NCBI RefSeq assembly: GCF_001877785.1 | Contig: NZ_MINN01000070.1 | Coordinates: 1-54,840 of the forward strand | DNA: 54,840 nt | DNA from: Rossellomorea aquimaris | Lineage (GTDB): Bacteria; Bacillota; Bacilli; Bacillales; Bacillaceae_B | Direction of reading: 5' to 3' | Shown: piece after piece, positions 23,109 through 31,131 of the stretch | How positions within the stretch are numbered: position 1 is the first letter of the stretch | Layout: each line of letters opens with the position of its first letter | The notes under the pieces: model-generated | Seen by the model: only the letters and a program-made list of their open reading frames with translations | Database searches by the model: none | Told to the model about the DNA's origin: nothing | Translations under genes and position numbers: made by a program

Positions 23109-24341
23109 ATGAAGGAACTGACAAAAGAACAGCATGCAGAAGTGGAGAGGCAGCTCAGCCTTTATCAGAACGGGGTTGTGGAGACGATTCCCGAGAATGA
23201 ATTAAGGGATAAAGTGTCGCGTTCCATCCAGACCGGGAAGCCGCTTAAAATCAAACTTGGCCTCGACCCGACTGCACCGGACGTCCACCTGGGTCACACG
23301 GTGGTCCTGAATAAGCTGAAGCAATTCCAGGAAAACGGCCATATCATCCAGCTGATTATCGGCAATTTCACCGGAAAGATCGGTGACCCGACCGGAAAAT
23401 CAACCGTGCGTAAACAGCTGACCGATGAAGATGTGAAGATGAATGCCCAGACATATTTCGAACAGTTCGGCCGCGTACTTGATATGGAGAAAGTGGAGCT
23501 TTTCTATAACTCCGAGTGGCTGACACCGCTGAACCTTGAGGACGTCATTCGCTTGTCTTCCAGCATCACGGTCGCACGTTTGATCGAGCGGAACGATTTT
23601 TCTAACAGGATTGCATCAGGGAAACCGATCTCCCTGCATGAATTCTTCTACCCGCTGATGCAGGGCTACGATTCCGTCGCCTTGGAAAGCGACATCGAGC
23701 TCGGAGGCACCGACCAGCACTTCAACGTCCTGATGGGCCGGCATCTGCAGGAACATTACGGGAAAGAAAAACAGGTCGTGATGCTGCTTCCGCTGCTCGA
23801 AGGCCTCGACGGCGTCGACAAAATGTCCAAATCCAAGCACAACTACATCGGAATCGACGAACCGCCAAACGAAATCTTCGGAAAAACGATGTCGATCCCT
23901 GATGAACTGACCGTAAAATACTTCAACCTGGTCACAGATCTGCCGCTAGAAGAAAAGCAAAAAATCTCAGCAGGCTTAACAGACGGAACCCTGCATCCAA
24001 GGGATGCCAAAGTCCGCCTGGCCCGCACCATCGTCTCCATGTTCCACGGAGAAGAAGCAGCCGCTGCCGCGGTCGGGCACTTCCAAACCGTCTTCCAAAA
24101 AGGATCCCTCCCCGAGGATATTCCTTCAGTTGAGTGGAAAGGTGCCACGGAAGTCGCCATCATTGAACTGTTAGTCGAACTGGGCATGCAAAGCTCAAAG
24201 AGTGAAGCCAGAAGAATGATCAAAAACGGCGGCATCAGGATCGACGGCGAGAAAGTGCCGGATACCGAAATGATGGTTAAGGTGACCGACGGGATGATTG
24301 TGCAGGTTGGGAAGAGGAAGTTTGTGAAGGTTAAGGTTTGA
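23109..24341 (+). CDS. tyrS: Tyrosyl-tRNA synthetase
   Basis: About 410 residues of a class I aminoacyl-tRNA synthetase: [18 protein letters not shown] carries the H-x-G-H motif, KMSKSKHN is the K-M-S-K-S ATP loop, [13 protein letters not shown] the tyrosine pocket side, and the C-terminal S4 domain starts at [19 protein letters not shown]. The enzyme charges tRNA-Tyr in the cytoplasm. The ATG at 23109 follows AAGGAGGAAAAAA; an in-frame start at 23076 lies inside the terminator. The T-box leader shows regulation by uncharged tRNA. The subtype with a long KFVKVKV tail resembles TyrZ/TyrS2-type enzymes, but I cannot decide between them. Confidence 0.95.
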   Translation: MKELTKEQHAEVERQLSLYQNGVVETIPENELRDKVSRSIQTGKPLKIKLGLDPTAPDVHLGHTVVLNKLKQFQENGHIIQLIIGNFTGKIGDPTGKSTVRKQLTDEDVKMNAQTYFEQFGRVLDMEKVELFYNSEWLTPLNLEDVIRLSSSITVARLIERNDFSNRIASGKPISLHEFFYPLMQGYDSVALESDIELGGTDQHFNVLMGRHLQEHYGKEKQVVMLLPLLEGLDGVDKMSKSKHNYIGIDEPPNEIFGKTMSIPDELTVKYFNLVTDLPLEEKQKISAGLTDGTLHPRDAKVRLARTIVSMFHGEEAAAAAVGHFQTVFQKGSLPEDIPSVEWKGATEVAIIELLVELGMQSSKSEARRMIKNGGIRIDGEKVPDTEMMVKVTDGMIVQVGKRKFVKVKV

Positions 24342-24355
24342 TTGGGAAAACACAC

Positions 24356-24795
24356 AAAGAGGCTGGGGCAAAACATAAAACCCCATGTTTAAAGACGAAA
24401 TTATAGAGTAGACTCTAAACAACGCTAATGATTTGCGTGCAAGACTACGCTTTCCGCGGGTAGCCCGTGAGCCTCCTCGGCAAGCCTGCGGGAAGAAAAG
24501 GGGAAGGGCTTTGCTCAGAGGCTGGTGGCATAAGGCGAATCGTCCACGAAGGCGTTCTTTGCCTTCTTGGACGAGTTGACTTATGACATGTGCCTCTAAG
24601 CCCTGGAGCTGGACAAGTCTCACATAAGCTACTCTTCCCGCAGGAGTCTTCGTCTTGCACTCCAATCAACCGCTGAATGAACTAAACCCTAAATGAACAA
24701 TGAAGAAATTAAAAACCCGAACTAATTTGCCTTACCTCATGCAAATTAGTTCGAGTTTTTCTTAGACTAAATCACTTTTGTCCCAGCCTTTTTTT
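24356..24795. repeat. Bacillaceae-type long intergenic element with inverted ends
   Basis: About 440 bases without a gene, bounded by AAAGAGGCTGGGGCAAAA (24356-24373) and its complement TTTTGTCCCAGCC (24776-24788). The middle has the familiar stretches CAAGACTACGCTTTCCGCGGG and GAGCCTCCTCGGCAAGC, complementary in part to TCCCGCAGGAGTCTTCGTCTTGC at the other side, so the whole can fold into a long branched hairpin. The type is common between genes in Bacillaceae genomes; it resembles a non-autonomous mobile or structured RNA element. Function unknown. Confidence 0.75.
24711..24760. terminator. Terminator-like hairpin inside the long element
   Basis: AAAAACCCGAACTAATTTG and CAAATTAGTTCGAGTTTTT form a stem of about 18 bp with A- and T-tracts on the two sides, able to act in both directions. 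Confidence 0.7.
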
Positions 24796-24936
24796 ATAAA
24801 CATGGGTTCTCCTATGCGTTTAATCGCAGCTTAAAGTAACCCCATAATTTCGCAAAAAATATTTCTAGCAACCCTAGCAATACATCAGAGCGAATAATAC
24901 TGAACTCAGTTCAAACTAAGTTACATACATATTGAA

Positions 24937-25290
24937 TCATTCCCAGGCAGCATAGATTTTATTTTGCACCAAAATATAGTCTTCAACCGGCAGACCCTTC
25001 AAGGAGTAGATCTTACTTCCTTCACCAGCGAATGTGGATTCTCCGTTTTTCAATTGGTATCTCGGGTTACTTTCTTCCTTGCTGCCTACCACACAGAAAG
25101 AAATTACACCTAATTCCTTATCTATCTCTCTATATTCTTCTTTTATATCTTTTTCTTCATTATAAGAATACGTCTTGTCATTCCAGACGACTACATCTGA
25201 CCATTCTACAGAACTATGGGGTTCGGGAGAAGAAACAGCACATCCCGACAAAAGCAGTAGAATGATCGTTGTGATAATTAATTTCTTCAT
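24937..25290 (-). CDS. Small lipoprotein
   Basis: About 117 residues. MKKLIITTIILLLLSGCAVSS is a lipoprotein signal with lipobox L-S-G-C. The mature part (WSDVVVWNDKTYSYNEEKDI ... GSKIYSLKGLPVEDYILVQNKIYAAWE) is acidic and repeated from a family of small extracellular Bacillus proteins of unknown role. The start at 25290 has GGGGGG upstream; an earlier in-frame start at 25314 precedes that site. It follows a GNAT gene on the same strand with about 120 bases between. Confidence 0.75.
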   Translation of the reverse strand: MKKLIITTIILLLLSGCAVSSPEPHSSVEWSDVVVWNDKTYSYNEEKDIKEEYREIDKELGVISFCVVGSKEESNPRYQLKNGESTFAGEGSKIYSLKGLPVEDYILVQNKIYAAWE

Positions 25291-25411
25291 ATTTCCCCCC
25301 TGTAACACCTCCATAAAACTGCCCGTTAGTTGTAGCTCTTTTCTTTAGAATACTAAGTTGATAGAAAAATTTTTCCACTTGATCATCTGTTAGGAGGCCC
25401 ATCGTTACCAA

Positions 25412-26326
25412 TCACCCCAAATACATATCCACCACAAACTTATTCCGAATGAAACCCAAGTCCTCATACAGCTTGATCGCCGGATTATCTTTCAGTACAG
25501 ACAAACGCGTAGCCGGGTACTCTTTACTCGATAGGTTAATAGAATGGGTTAACAGAAATCGTCCGAGCCCCCTCTGCTGATGGTCAGGGTCCACGGCTAA
25601 ACTCATGATGAGAGGATAGTTTTCAAACTCCATGTGCAGGCAGACGCCAACAACAGTGTTCGTGCCCGTATCTACAATCACCCTTGAACACTCATCCATG
25701 ATTGGATTGGTTTGATATTTTTCTATGAACTCCTTAACGTGATTCATATAATCCTCTTTGGATCCAATTTGATTATAAGCTGGATTTGCTTTATACGATT
25801 TCATAAGGAGACAGGTGATATCATTTGGATCTTCACTTGAAACAGCTCTGGATCTATATCCTTCAGGAAGCATTGCCTTCATAGATTGTGTGGGACGGAT
25901 CATCCAGTAGTTCGCTTCACGAACCCGGCAGCCATGGTGTTCATAAGAGGGAACATGTTCTTCTACAATTTCTCTGAAATAAATTTCATCTTCCGTCTTC
26001 GATACCTCTTTTAAGTAGTTTAGAAGTTTGCAGAGCAACTCTTCATAATCATCATATGGCGGCACAACAAATAAATCAGCCATGAAATTAGGTTTCAGGA
26101 AAACACCGCCAACAACAGTTTCATCCTTCATAATAAAATATCCGCAGTCAAATATAGATGCGACTTCGATCATTGAAGCCGGGGACCTCCTGAAAAAGTA
26201 ATCTGCATATTTTTGTCCATAATAAATGGAATAATAACGGGTGAACTCTTTGGGCTTCTTGTAAACCAGTTTGAACCCCTCTTCTAAATCAATATGGTTT
26301 TTTATAAATTGAACTTGCTCAATCAT
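25412..26326 (-). CDS. GNAT family N-acetyltransferase, two-domain type
   Basis: About 304 residues. The C-terminal half has a typical GNAT core, PLIMSLAVDPDHQQRGLGRFLLTHSINL (Q-Q-R-G-L-G acetyl-CoA loop) and ATRLSVLKDNPAIKLYEDLGF. The N-terminal half (KEFTRYYSIYYGQKYADYFFRR, ETVVGGVFLKPNFMADLF) looks like a second, degenerate GNAT repeat, an arrangement common in Bacillus. The ATG at 26326 follows GGGGGAG by six bases. Substrate unknown. Confidence 0.85.
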   Translation of the reverse strand: MIEQVQFIKNHIDLEEGFKLVYKKPKEFTRYYSIYYGQKYADYFFRRSPASMIEVASIFDCGYFIMKDETVVGGVFLKPNFMADLFVVPPYDDYEELLCKLLNYLKEVSKTEDEIYFREIVEEHVPSYEHHGCRVREANYWMIRPTQSMKAMLPEGYRSRAVSSEDPNDITCLLMKSYKANPAYNQIGSKEDYMNHVKEFIEKYQTNPIMDECSRVIVDTGTNTVVGVCLHMEFENYPLIMSLAVDPDHQQRGLGRFLLTHSINLSSKEYPATRLSVLKDNPAIKLYEDLGFIRNKFVVDMYLG

Positions 26327-26396
26327 GATTTACTCCCCCTCTCCTTGAACTCAACTTTCCTGATAGTTGAAGACCTATATCAACCTGCTGTTCTTA

Positions 26397-26741
26397 TTAA
26401 AATTTTTCATTTGTATAATGGCGTGCCAAAGTTGAAAATGAGAACTTTACTTTGTATTTGCCTCTAAGTTCCACCTTTATTTTTTCTGTTAATACAGCTC
26501 CTTGGATGTTATGTTTTTCTTCCATTTCGATACCGTTGGGAATTAATATATCTTTGTCCCAATCGATCCATTCGCCGTACACTGATGCCCATTCCCGTAC
26601 TTCGTTTTTCAACTCACTTGTAATCGGGAGATCCTCCAAATCAAAGTTACACCCACATCGATTGCACCATATTGGGTCAGCCCCGACATCTCCTTCAAGT
26701 TTCAATTCCCAGATTTCTTTTTGTTGGCAAAAACAATGCAT
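26397..26741 (-). CDS. Small zinc-ribbon protein
   Basis: About 114 residues with two cysteine pairs near the N-terminus, MHCFCQQK (C-x-C) and WCNRCGCNFDL (C-x-x-C-x-C), consistent with one bound zinc, then a hydrophilic region with PITSELKNEVREWASVYGEWIDW and a basic C-terminus, KYKVKFSFSTLARHYTNEKF. The start at 26741 is nine bases after GGAGGG; the longer open frame upstream runs into the MraY-like gene on the same strand and has no ribosome site. No family name is offered; it could be a regulator or chaperone-like factor. Confidence 0.65.
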   Translation of the reverse strand: MHCFCQQKEIWELKLEGDVGADPIWCNRCGCNFDLEDLPITSELKNEVREWASVYGEWIDWDKDILIPNGIEMEEKHNIQGAVLTEKIKVELRGKYKVKFSFSTLARHYTNEKF

Positions 26742-26791
26742 GCAATAAATCCCTCCTCTTTTGGGGCTGTCAAATTCCTCCTCAAAAACCA

Positions 26792-27748
26792 TCACCCATG
26801 CAGCACAAACTTCCAATAAGCCAAACAAATAAACGTACAAACCCAGGATACAAACCCGAACACCGTCACAATCGTATTCTCGGACCACCCGTATTTCAGC
26901 CCGTAGTGAAAATGAATCGGCGTCATCCTGAAGATTCGCTTCCCTGTCTTTTTAAATGAGGCAACCTGCAGGATCACCGAAAGCTGTTCGGCAAAATAGA
27001 TGATGAACAACAGTGGAATCAAGATCTCCACCTTCTCAATTACGGCAAGAAACGAAAGCGATCCGCCTATCGCCAGTGATCCCGTATCCCCCATGAACGC
27101 TTTAGCGGGGAATAGATTATAAATGAGGAATCCGAGCAGGCATCCGATCATGACCAGACTATAAAGCTTCACTTCTGGTGTGTCTGAAATCACAAAAAAG
27201 AAAAAGTAAGTGGGAATGGCCACCACCCCTAACAGCCCGTCCAGGCCGTCCGTGAAATTGATGGCATTGGCTGAACCAACGACAAACAGTGCGATCACAA
27301 CGATATAGACCGCCATCGGAAGATCAAAGGAGACATTTCCAGTAATCCGGACCATAGTGTCGATACCAAGTTCTTTTACCACGTAAAAAAGCAGCGTACC
27401 CGTAAACAGAAATTGCAGGATAAGCTTGGTCCTGCTCGATACCCCTAAAGGGTCCTGACGTGAAGCCTTCCAAAAGTCATCCAAAAACCCGATAAAACCG
27501 AATAATATGTACGTTACTGCCAGGAAATACATGATTGGCGTGGGCGAAAAGAGGATGGACACGATAAGGCCTGTTAGAAGGATGATCCCAAACATCAATG
27601 GCGTCCCTTTTTTTAACTGATGATTGGCCGGGAGCTCTTTCCTGATTGGCTGCAGGAGCTTTAATTTTCTTAATAGAGCAATGAAAAATGGGGATAACAC
27701 TGCGACTAAAATAAATGCAATGAGGGACGGGATGATTTGATCAATCAC
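26792..27748 (-). CDS. MraY-like phospho-sugar transferase (stand-alone paralogue)
   Basis: The 318-residue protein with ten predicted membrane helices has MraY family motifs: FIGFLDDFWKAS (the D-D-x-x-K metal and UDP site), GSANAINFTDGLDGLLG (N-x-x-N-x-T-D-G-x-D-G), FPAKAFMGDTGSLAIGG and RIFRMTPIHFHYGLKYG (the H-x-H loop). MraY transfers phospho-MurNAc-pentapeptide to undecaprenyl phosphate. This copy is outside the division/cell-wall cluster, so it may be a second MraY or a transferase for another envelope glycopolymer. The start is GTG 27748, ten bases after GGAG. Confidence 0.82.
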   Translation of the reverse strand: MIDQIIPSLIAFILVAVLSPFFIALLRKLKLLQPIRKELPANHQLKKGTPLMFGIILLTGLIVSILFSPTPIMYFLAVTYILFGFIGFLDDFWKASRQDPLGVSSRTKLILQFLFTGTLLFYVVKELGIDTMVRITGNVSFDLPMAVYIVVIALFVVGSANAINFTDGLDGLLGVVAIPTYFFFFVISDTPEVKLYSLVMIGCLLGFLIYNLFPAKAFMGDTGSLAIGGSLSFLAVIEKVEILIPLLFIIYFAEQLSVILQVASFKKTGKRIFRMTPIHFHYGLKYGWSENTIVTVFGFVSWVCTFICLAYWKFVLHG

Positions 27749-27822
27749 ATCTAGTATTCTCCTTTTCTATTTATTTCCTATATATAATTTCTAGTCAGAT
27801 GAGGGATATCCTTTAATCTAAA

Positions 27823-27860
27823 CAAAAAAAGCCTCCCGCTCCCCAAAGGAAGCAGAAGGC
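27823..27860 (-). terminator. Terminator of the aldolase gene
   Basis: Minus-strand GCCTTCTGCTTCC, TTTG loop and GGGAGCGGGAGGC pair fully when G-U pairs are allowed, followed by TTTTTTTG. Confidence 0.85.
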
Positions 27861-27869
27861 CGTAACCCA

Positions 27870-28760
27870 TTATTTTTTATTAACAGAGGCATCGTAAATC
27901 GACTCGATCGCACTCTTCATTGCTTCGTCGAATTCTTCACCAGTTTGATTGACCCTCAACTCCTCAGCCAGTGCGCGGGAGAAGCTCGCAATCATTCCAT
28001 CATTTTCTTTCAGCTTCTCGTTCGCTTCATCACGGGAGTAGCCGCCGGAGAGGGCAACCACCCGGACGACGCGAGGATGCTCGACCAATTCCTTGTACGC
28101 ATTAGCCTTAGTTGGAATCGTGAGCTTCAGCATCACATTCTCATCTTCAGACAGGTCATTAAGATGCTTGAGGATTTCTTTCCTCAGTATTTCTTCGCAT
28201 TCTCCCTTGTCCTTGCTGTGGATATTCACTTCCGGCTCGATGATCGGAACGAGATCGGCCGCTATGATTTTCTTGCCGACTTCGAATTGCTGGTCCACCA
28301 CAGCCTTGATGCCCTCTTCATTCGGCTCATGGATGACCGAACGCATCTTTGTGCCGAAAATATTCCGTTCATTGGCACGTCGAAGCGTCTCATCCAAGTC
28401 CGGATTCGGCTTCATCAGCTGGACGCCGTTTTCTTGTTCAGCAAGGCCTTTATCCACTTTCAAGAACGGGACAATTTTATGGTCAGCCAGATAATCCGCC
28501 GTATACTTCCCCTCCACCTTACTGTCCATCGTCTGCTCGAACAAGATAACCCCAAGGATGTGCTCGGAACTGAATGCTGGAGACGTCATGATTCTCGTGC
28601 GCATCTCATGTACCTGGTCAAACATTTCATCCTCATTCGAATAGGAGTCCTCCATCACGCCATAAGCTGCCAGCGCTTTGGGTGTACTGCCGCCGCTCTG
28701 ATCCAGCGCTGCAATAAACCCTTTACCATTCTTCATTCGATCCAATTGACTTTTGTTCAT
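27870..28760 (-). CDS. fda: Fructose-bisphosphate aldolase, class I
   Basis: About 296 residues of the bacterial class I aldolase group (FDA/FbaB-like of staphylococci and bacilli). [19 protein letters not shown] at the N-terminus, [36 protein letters not shown] (with the Schiff-base lysine region), [16 protein letters not shown] and [13 protein letters not shown] match this family, and [17 protein letters not shown] near the C-terminus is the phosphate loop. It splits fructose 1,6-bisphosphate into the two triose phosphates without metal. The ATG at 28760 is preceded by GGAGTG. Monocistronic with a terminator. Confidence 0.92.
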   Translation of the reverse strand: MNKSQLDRMKNGKGFIAALDQSGGSTPKALAAYGVMEDSYSNEDEMFDQVHEMRTRIMTSPAFSSEHILGVILFEQTMDSKVEGKYTADYLADHKIVPFLKVDKGLAEQENGVQLMKPNPDLDETLRRANERNIFGTKMRSVIHEPNEEGIKAVVDQQFEVGKKIIAADLVPIIEPEVNIHSKDKGECEEILRKEILKHLNDLSEDENVMLKLTIPTKANAYKELVEHPRVVRVVALSGGYSRDEANEKLKENDGMIASFSRALAEELRVNQTGEEFDEAMKSAIESIYDASVNKK

Positions 28761-28871
28761 GTGTTCCACTCCTTTTTCGTTCTTCTCGTAAACCTTCCTC
28801 TATACTAGTTCCCCAATTTCAAGTGAGTTAACACATTTAATGAAGGAAAATGGACGTTTGGAGACCTCTTT

Positions 28872-29501
28872 TTAAAAAGGTTTCCGGCACGTAATCACCA
28901 TGAATGGAAACGGTGGCTTCCCCTCCGCATTCTTATGGGGCTCCATAATCTTCGTAACTTCCACAAGCCCATAATCCCCGAAGTCCCGCTTGATTGACTT
29001 TCGGTCATAAAAGAACATCTTCACGCCTTCCATGATCTCGAAATAATCCTCTCCGATCTGTGTGCCTTTCCCGAACATTGGGGCATCTTTTGAAATCGTC
29101 GTAAACACCATATGACCGCCTGGCTTCAGATGTGCGTAGCAGTCGCGGATAAACTCCCCCCGTTCCTCTTCACTCAGCAGGTGGAGAAGCGCATAGCTGA
29201 AAATCCCGTCATATTGCCTGTCGTCAAACGGCATATCGGACACAGGTCCATGGAAAATCGGAATCTCAAGCCCGCTTTCCCTCGCCAGCTCAATCGCGCG
29301 TTTAGAAATCTCGATACCTGTTACATTCATTCCATTCTCAATAAAAACCTTCGCATTCCGTCCGTACCCAATACCCGGAATCAGCACCTCCTTCACGTTC
29401 TTTTCTTCAAACAAATCATTCGTATGGATGGCCGAATCTGCCGGCTCGAACCCCCACATCGTTTGGTTTTGTATGAAACTTGACTCCCAGAATTCAGTCA
29501 T
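28872..29501 (-). CDS. Class I SAM-dependent methyltransferase
   Basis: The 209-residue protein has motif I VLIPGIGYGRNAKVFIENG (G-x-G-x-G), VTGIEISKRAIELARE (acidic end of strand 2), YDGIFSYALLHLLSEEER and LKPGGHMVFTTISK. It resembles the TehB/thiopurine methyltransferase-like group, which methylates small thiols, tellurite or selenite, but the substrate is not certain. The ATG at 29501 has AAAGG before it. A Zur-type operator lies about 215 bases upstream in a region with no other clear gene. Confidence 0.85.
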   Translation of the reverse strand: MTEFWESSFIQNQTMWGFEPADSAIHTNDLFEEKNVKEVLIPGIGYGRNAKVFIENGMNVTGIEISKRAIELARESGLEIPIFHGPVSDMPFDDRQYDGIFSYALLHLLSEEERGEFIRDCYAHLKPGGHMVFTTISKDAPMFGKGTQIGEDYFEIMEGVKMFFYDRKSIKRDFGDYGLVEVTKIMEPHKNAEGKPPFPFMVITCRKPF

Positions 29502-29958
29502 GTCCTTTGCCCCTTTATGGATTGATTTGAAAAGTGCTTTTTTTAGTTTAAAAAAGTACTTTTCATACTAAAAATTCGTCTATTCCTTAAAGATCCAGCC
29601 TCTTCCCTGAAGGTAACCCCTGAAATAAGCCCTAGCACCAGTCCGATTCATCCCGCCGGACCCGTATTTTATCAAATCGCTGTAACCGGGTGATAGAACT
29701 GTCATCCTCGCAATTTCAAATCGTAACTATTACGATTTGTAGACTTTACTCATATTAAACCACATCGCTAACCAGCAGGCAAATGGATTACTCTATCAAA
29801 AACGAGGCGGTCTACTATCCTCTTAAATCGACTCTTCCAATTCCGCCACCTTTGTCCAAACACTTCCTTTTAAACTAGTAAATCTTAATCCACAGCTTCA
29901 TCTGGAGCAATTCTTCATATATAAAAAAGACCCCTCACATCCATATGAAAGGACTTTT
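29502..29958. other. Gap with Zur-type operator, T-tract array and an uncertain 41-codon ORF
   Basis: The 457-base gap holds (i) TTTTTTTAGTTTAAAAAAGTACTTTTC-like sequence at about 29534-29580, with GTGC, GTAC and CGTC marks about 22 bp apart, resembling repeat family G; (ii) an open minus-strand frame at 29706 to 29581 starting MTVLSPGYSDLIKYGSGGMN and ending QGRGWIFKE, which has no spaced ribosome site and no recognisable family; (iii) the palindrome described at 29717-29739. Nothing else was recognised. Confidence 0.4.
29717..29739. promoter_or_regulatory. Zur-type operator (zinc uptake regulator)
   Basis: CAAATCGTAACTATTACGATTTG is a perfect 10+3+10 palindrome. Its core TCGTAACTATTACGA matches the B. 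subtilis Zur consensus TCGTAATNATTACGA at 13 of 14 fixed positions. Genes on both sides are on the minus strand and the box is about 215 bases upstream of the methyltransferase start, unusually far. Only ORF (ii) in this gap begins near it. Confidence 0.7.
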
Positions 29959-30123
29959 TCACAGTTTGAAGCCTGATTTTTTCAGAACAAATGAGGATGA
30001 AATAAATACAATGGGAACCGATATCAACAAATATGGGAAACCCTTTGGCATCCACATATTGAAAAAGTAATAAAACAGTGTGACCCAGACTCCTAAGAAT
30101 ATCAAACCGAGTGATTTTTTCAT
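29959..30123 (-). CDS. Small membrane protein, 54 residues
   Basis: ATG at 30123, preceded by GGAGGAG with four bases between, encodes 54 residues: MKKSLGLIFLGVWVTLFYYF, NMWMPKGFP, a second helix YLLISVPIVFISSSFVL and the tail KKSGFKL. Two helices with basic ends are predicted. Another open frame over the same DNA lacks these features. The gene lies directly downstream of the GNAT gene's terminator. Family unknown. Confidence 0.65.
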   Translation of the reverse strand: MKKSLGLIFLGVWVTLFYYFFNMWMPKGFPYLLISVPIVFISSSFVLKKSGFKL

Positions 30124-30147
30124 TTTGCTCCTCCGAAAAGTTCATGC

Positions 30148-30177
30148 GAAAAGACGGTTCTTCCCCGAAGAACCGTC
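30148..30177 (-). terminator. Terminator of the GNAT gene
   Basis: GACGGTTCTTC, loop GGG, GAAGAACCGTC on the minus strand is a perfect 11-bp stem followed by TTTT. It ends the GNAT transcript ahead of the small membrane protein gene. Confidence 0.85.
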
Positions 30178-30183
30178 CTCCCT

Positions 30184-30624
30184 CTATAAATACTTAACCA
30201 CAGCCATCTCCCTGCCAAACCGGTCACCCTCATCAACAAACCCGAGGCTCGCATACAATTGATGAGCCCCTCTATTTTCCGGATGATAGCCGACCACGAT
30301 CTTATCCGCATCCGTCAGCTTGGCCATTTCTTCGATCATCAGTCTCGTGGCTTCTTTTCCGATTCCTTTTCCCTGACTGCTCAGGTCCACCATGATCCGG
30401 TACACCCAGTACCCGCCAAGCTCTTCCTTGACCGAATTGAACATCAGGAACCCGGCCACTTTCTCCTCGCTGTAAATCGCAAATGCTTTCAGCGTCGGTT
30501 CGAATTTCGTTTGCGCGATCGAAACCGCATTTGACTCCATATATTCGGCTTGTTCTTCTGTTAACTCCAGCCCGCAGCATTCATACCAATTCTCCGAGTT
30601 GATTCCTACTAATCTTACATTCAT
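30184..30624 (-). CDS. GNAT family N-acetyltransferase (spermidine/polyamine acetyltransferase-like)
   Basis: The 146-residue protein has YWVYRIMVDLSSQGKGIGKEATRLMIEEM (Q-G-K-G-I-G acetyl-CoA loop) and KIVVGYHPENRGAHQLYASLGFVDEGDR, the close pattern of BltD/SpeG-type small GNATs that often act on polyamines. The ATG at 30624 follows AAAGGGG by eight bases. A short leader ORF and a hairpin precede it, with an extended -10 promoter at about 30767. Substrate is inferred only by resemblance. Confidence 0.85.
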   Translation of the reverse strand: MNVRLVGINSENWYECCGLELTEEQAEYMESNAVSIAQTKFEPTLKAFAIYSEEKVAGFLMFNSVKEELGGYWVYRIMVDLSSQGKGIGKEATRLMIEEMAKLTDADKIVVGYHPENRGAHQLYASLGFVDEGDRFGREMAVVKYL

Positions 30625-30660
30625 CTTATTTTCCCCTTTCGATATGGGGGATCACCTTTG

Positions 30661-30717
30661 TTAATGAGGCGTACTCCCCTTATATGATGCTATGTTCAAT
30701 GCATTGATATTTTTCAT
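30661..30717 (-). CDS. 18-residue leader-type ORF upstream of GNAT
   Basis: ATG at 30717 encodes MKNINALNIASYKGSTPH and stops at 30663-30661. The ribosome site AGGAGG is eight bases upstream and ideal. The ORF lies between the promoter hairpin and the GNAT gene (37 bases before its ATG). Such strong short ORFs commonly act as leaders for attenuation, but no second hairpin covering the GNAT ribosome site is obvious. Confidence 0.5.
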   Translation of the reverse strand: MKNINALNIASYKGSTPH

Positions 30718-30743
30718 AATGAACGCCTCCTTTAACAAAAATG

Positions 30744-30775
30744 GCCTGAGCAGCTCAGGCTTTGTTAGTATACCA
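30744..30775 (-). promoter_or_regulatory. Extended -10 promoter and 5' hairpin of the leader-GNAT transcript
   Basis: Minus-strand TGG-TATACT (30775-30767) is an extended -10 element. The predicted transcript start near 30760 coincides with the palindrome GCCTGAGC-A-GCTCAGGC (30744-30760), flanked by AACAAA and CATTTTTGTT, so the mRNA would begin with a strong hairpin. It may be an operator, an early attenuator or a 5' stabilising stem. Confidence 0.5.
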
Positions 30776-30876
30776 TAATTTTCTAGATTCGTAGAGAAAA
30801 ATATTAATGGCCCCTGGCTAAGATTCGCTGCCGGATACGGGAAATGATTGCTCCTTGGCTAGTTAATAGATAATTT

Positions 30877-30925
30877 GTCTTTTTTAGTTAAAAAAGAGTC
30901 ATTTTTATTCAGGTTTGGGTCTTTT
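30877..30925 (+). repeat. GTC/T-tract 21-bp array, possible family G
   Basis: GTC begins at 30877, 30898 and 30919, exactly 21 bp apart, each followed by a T-rich stretch (TTTTTTAG, ATTTTTA, TTTTCC). A similar 22-bp pattern lies at 29534-29580. Only three units, so chance is not excluded. Confidence 0.35.
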
Positions 30926-31008
30926 CCTTCTATTCTACTGCTGAATTTATGTATCCTGCCCCTCTTATCGCCTGATTCACTGTTTATATTCGCCTGTGAA
31001 TCTGACTT

Positions 31009-31100
31009 ATTATCAAAAACGGACCACTTATTATCAAAAATCCAAATTTATTATCAAAAACGACACTTTTATTATCAAAAAATTAAATATATTATCAAAC
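31009..31100 (+). repeat. ATTATCAAAA phased array, family B, copy 2 (five units)
   Basis: ATTATC begins at 31009, 31030, 31050, 31071 and 31091: spacings 21-20-21-20, identical to the other full arrays. Spacers alternate GGACCACTT / TCCAAATTT / CGACACTTTT / ATTAAATAT. The array ends 32 bases before the stop of the DUF1232 gene, which is convergent with it. Confidence 0.9.
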
Positions 31101-31131
31101 GTCAAAAGCCGCAGTCAAACAGCCCCTCCAG

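Noticed and set aside
25214..25411. Minus-strand 65-codon ORF between GNAT and lipoprotein genes
   Set aside because: It overlaps the lipoprotein signal region out of frame and its end is a shadow of that gene. The first 30 residues (GLLTDDQVEKFFYQLSILKKR) look plausible and may be a remnant, but no good ribosome site is seen.
29581..29706. 41-codon minus-strand ORF next to the Zur box
   Set aside because: Open frame with sensible composition, but the GAGG touches the ATG and no family is recognised; kept only as a note in the gap entry.
31009..31100. CRISPR array
   Set aside because: The regular spacing suggested one, but the repeats are only about 10 bp, spacers of 10-11 bp are too short and similar between arrays, and no cas genes are present.
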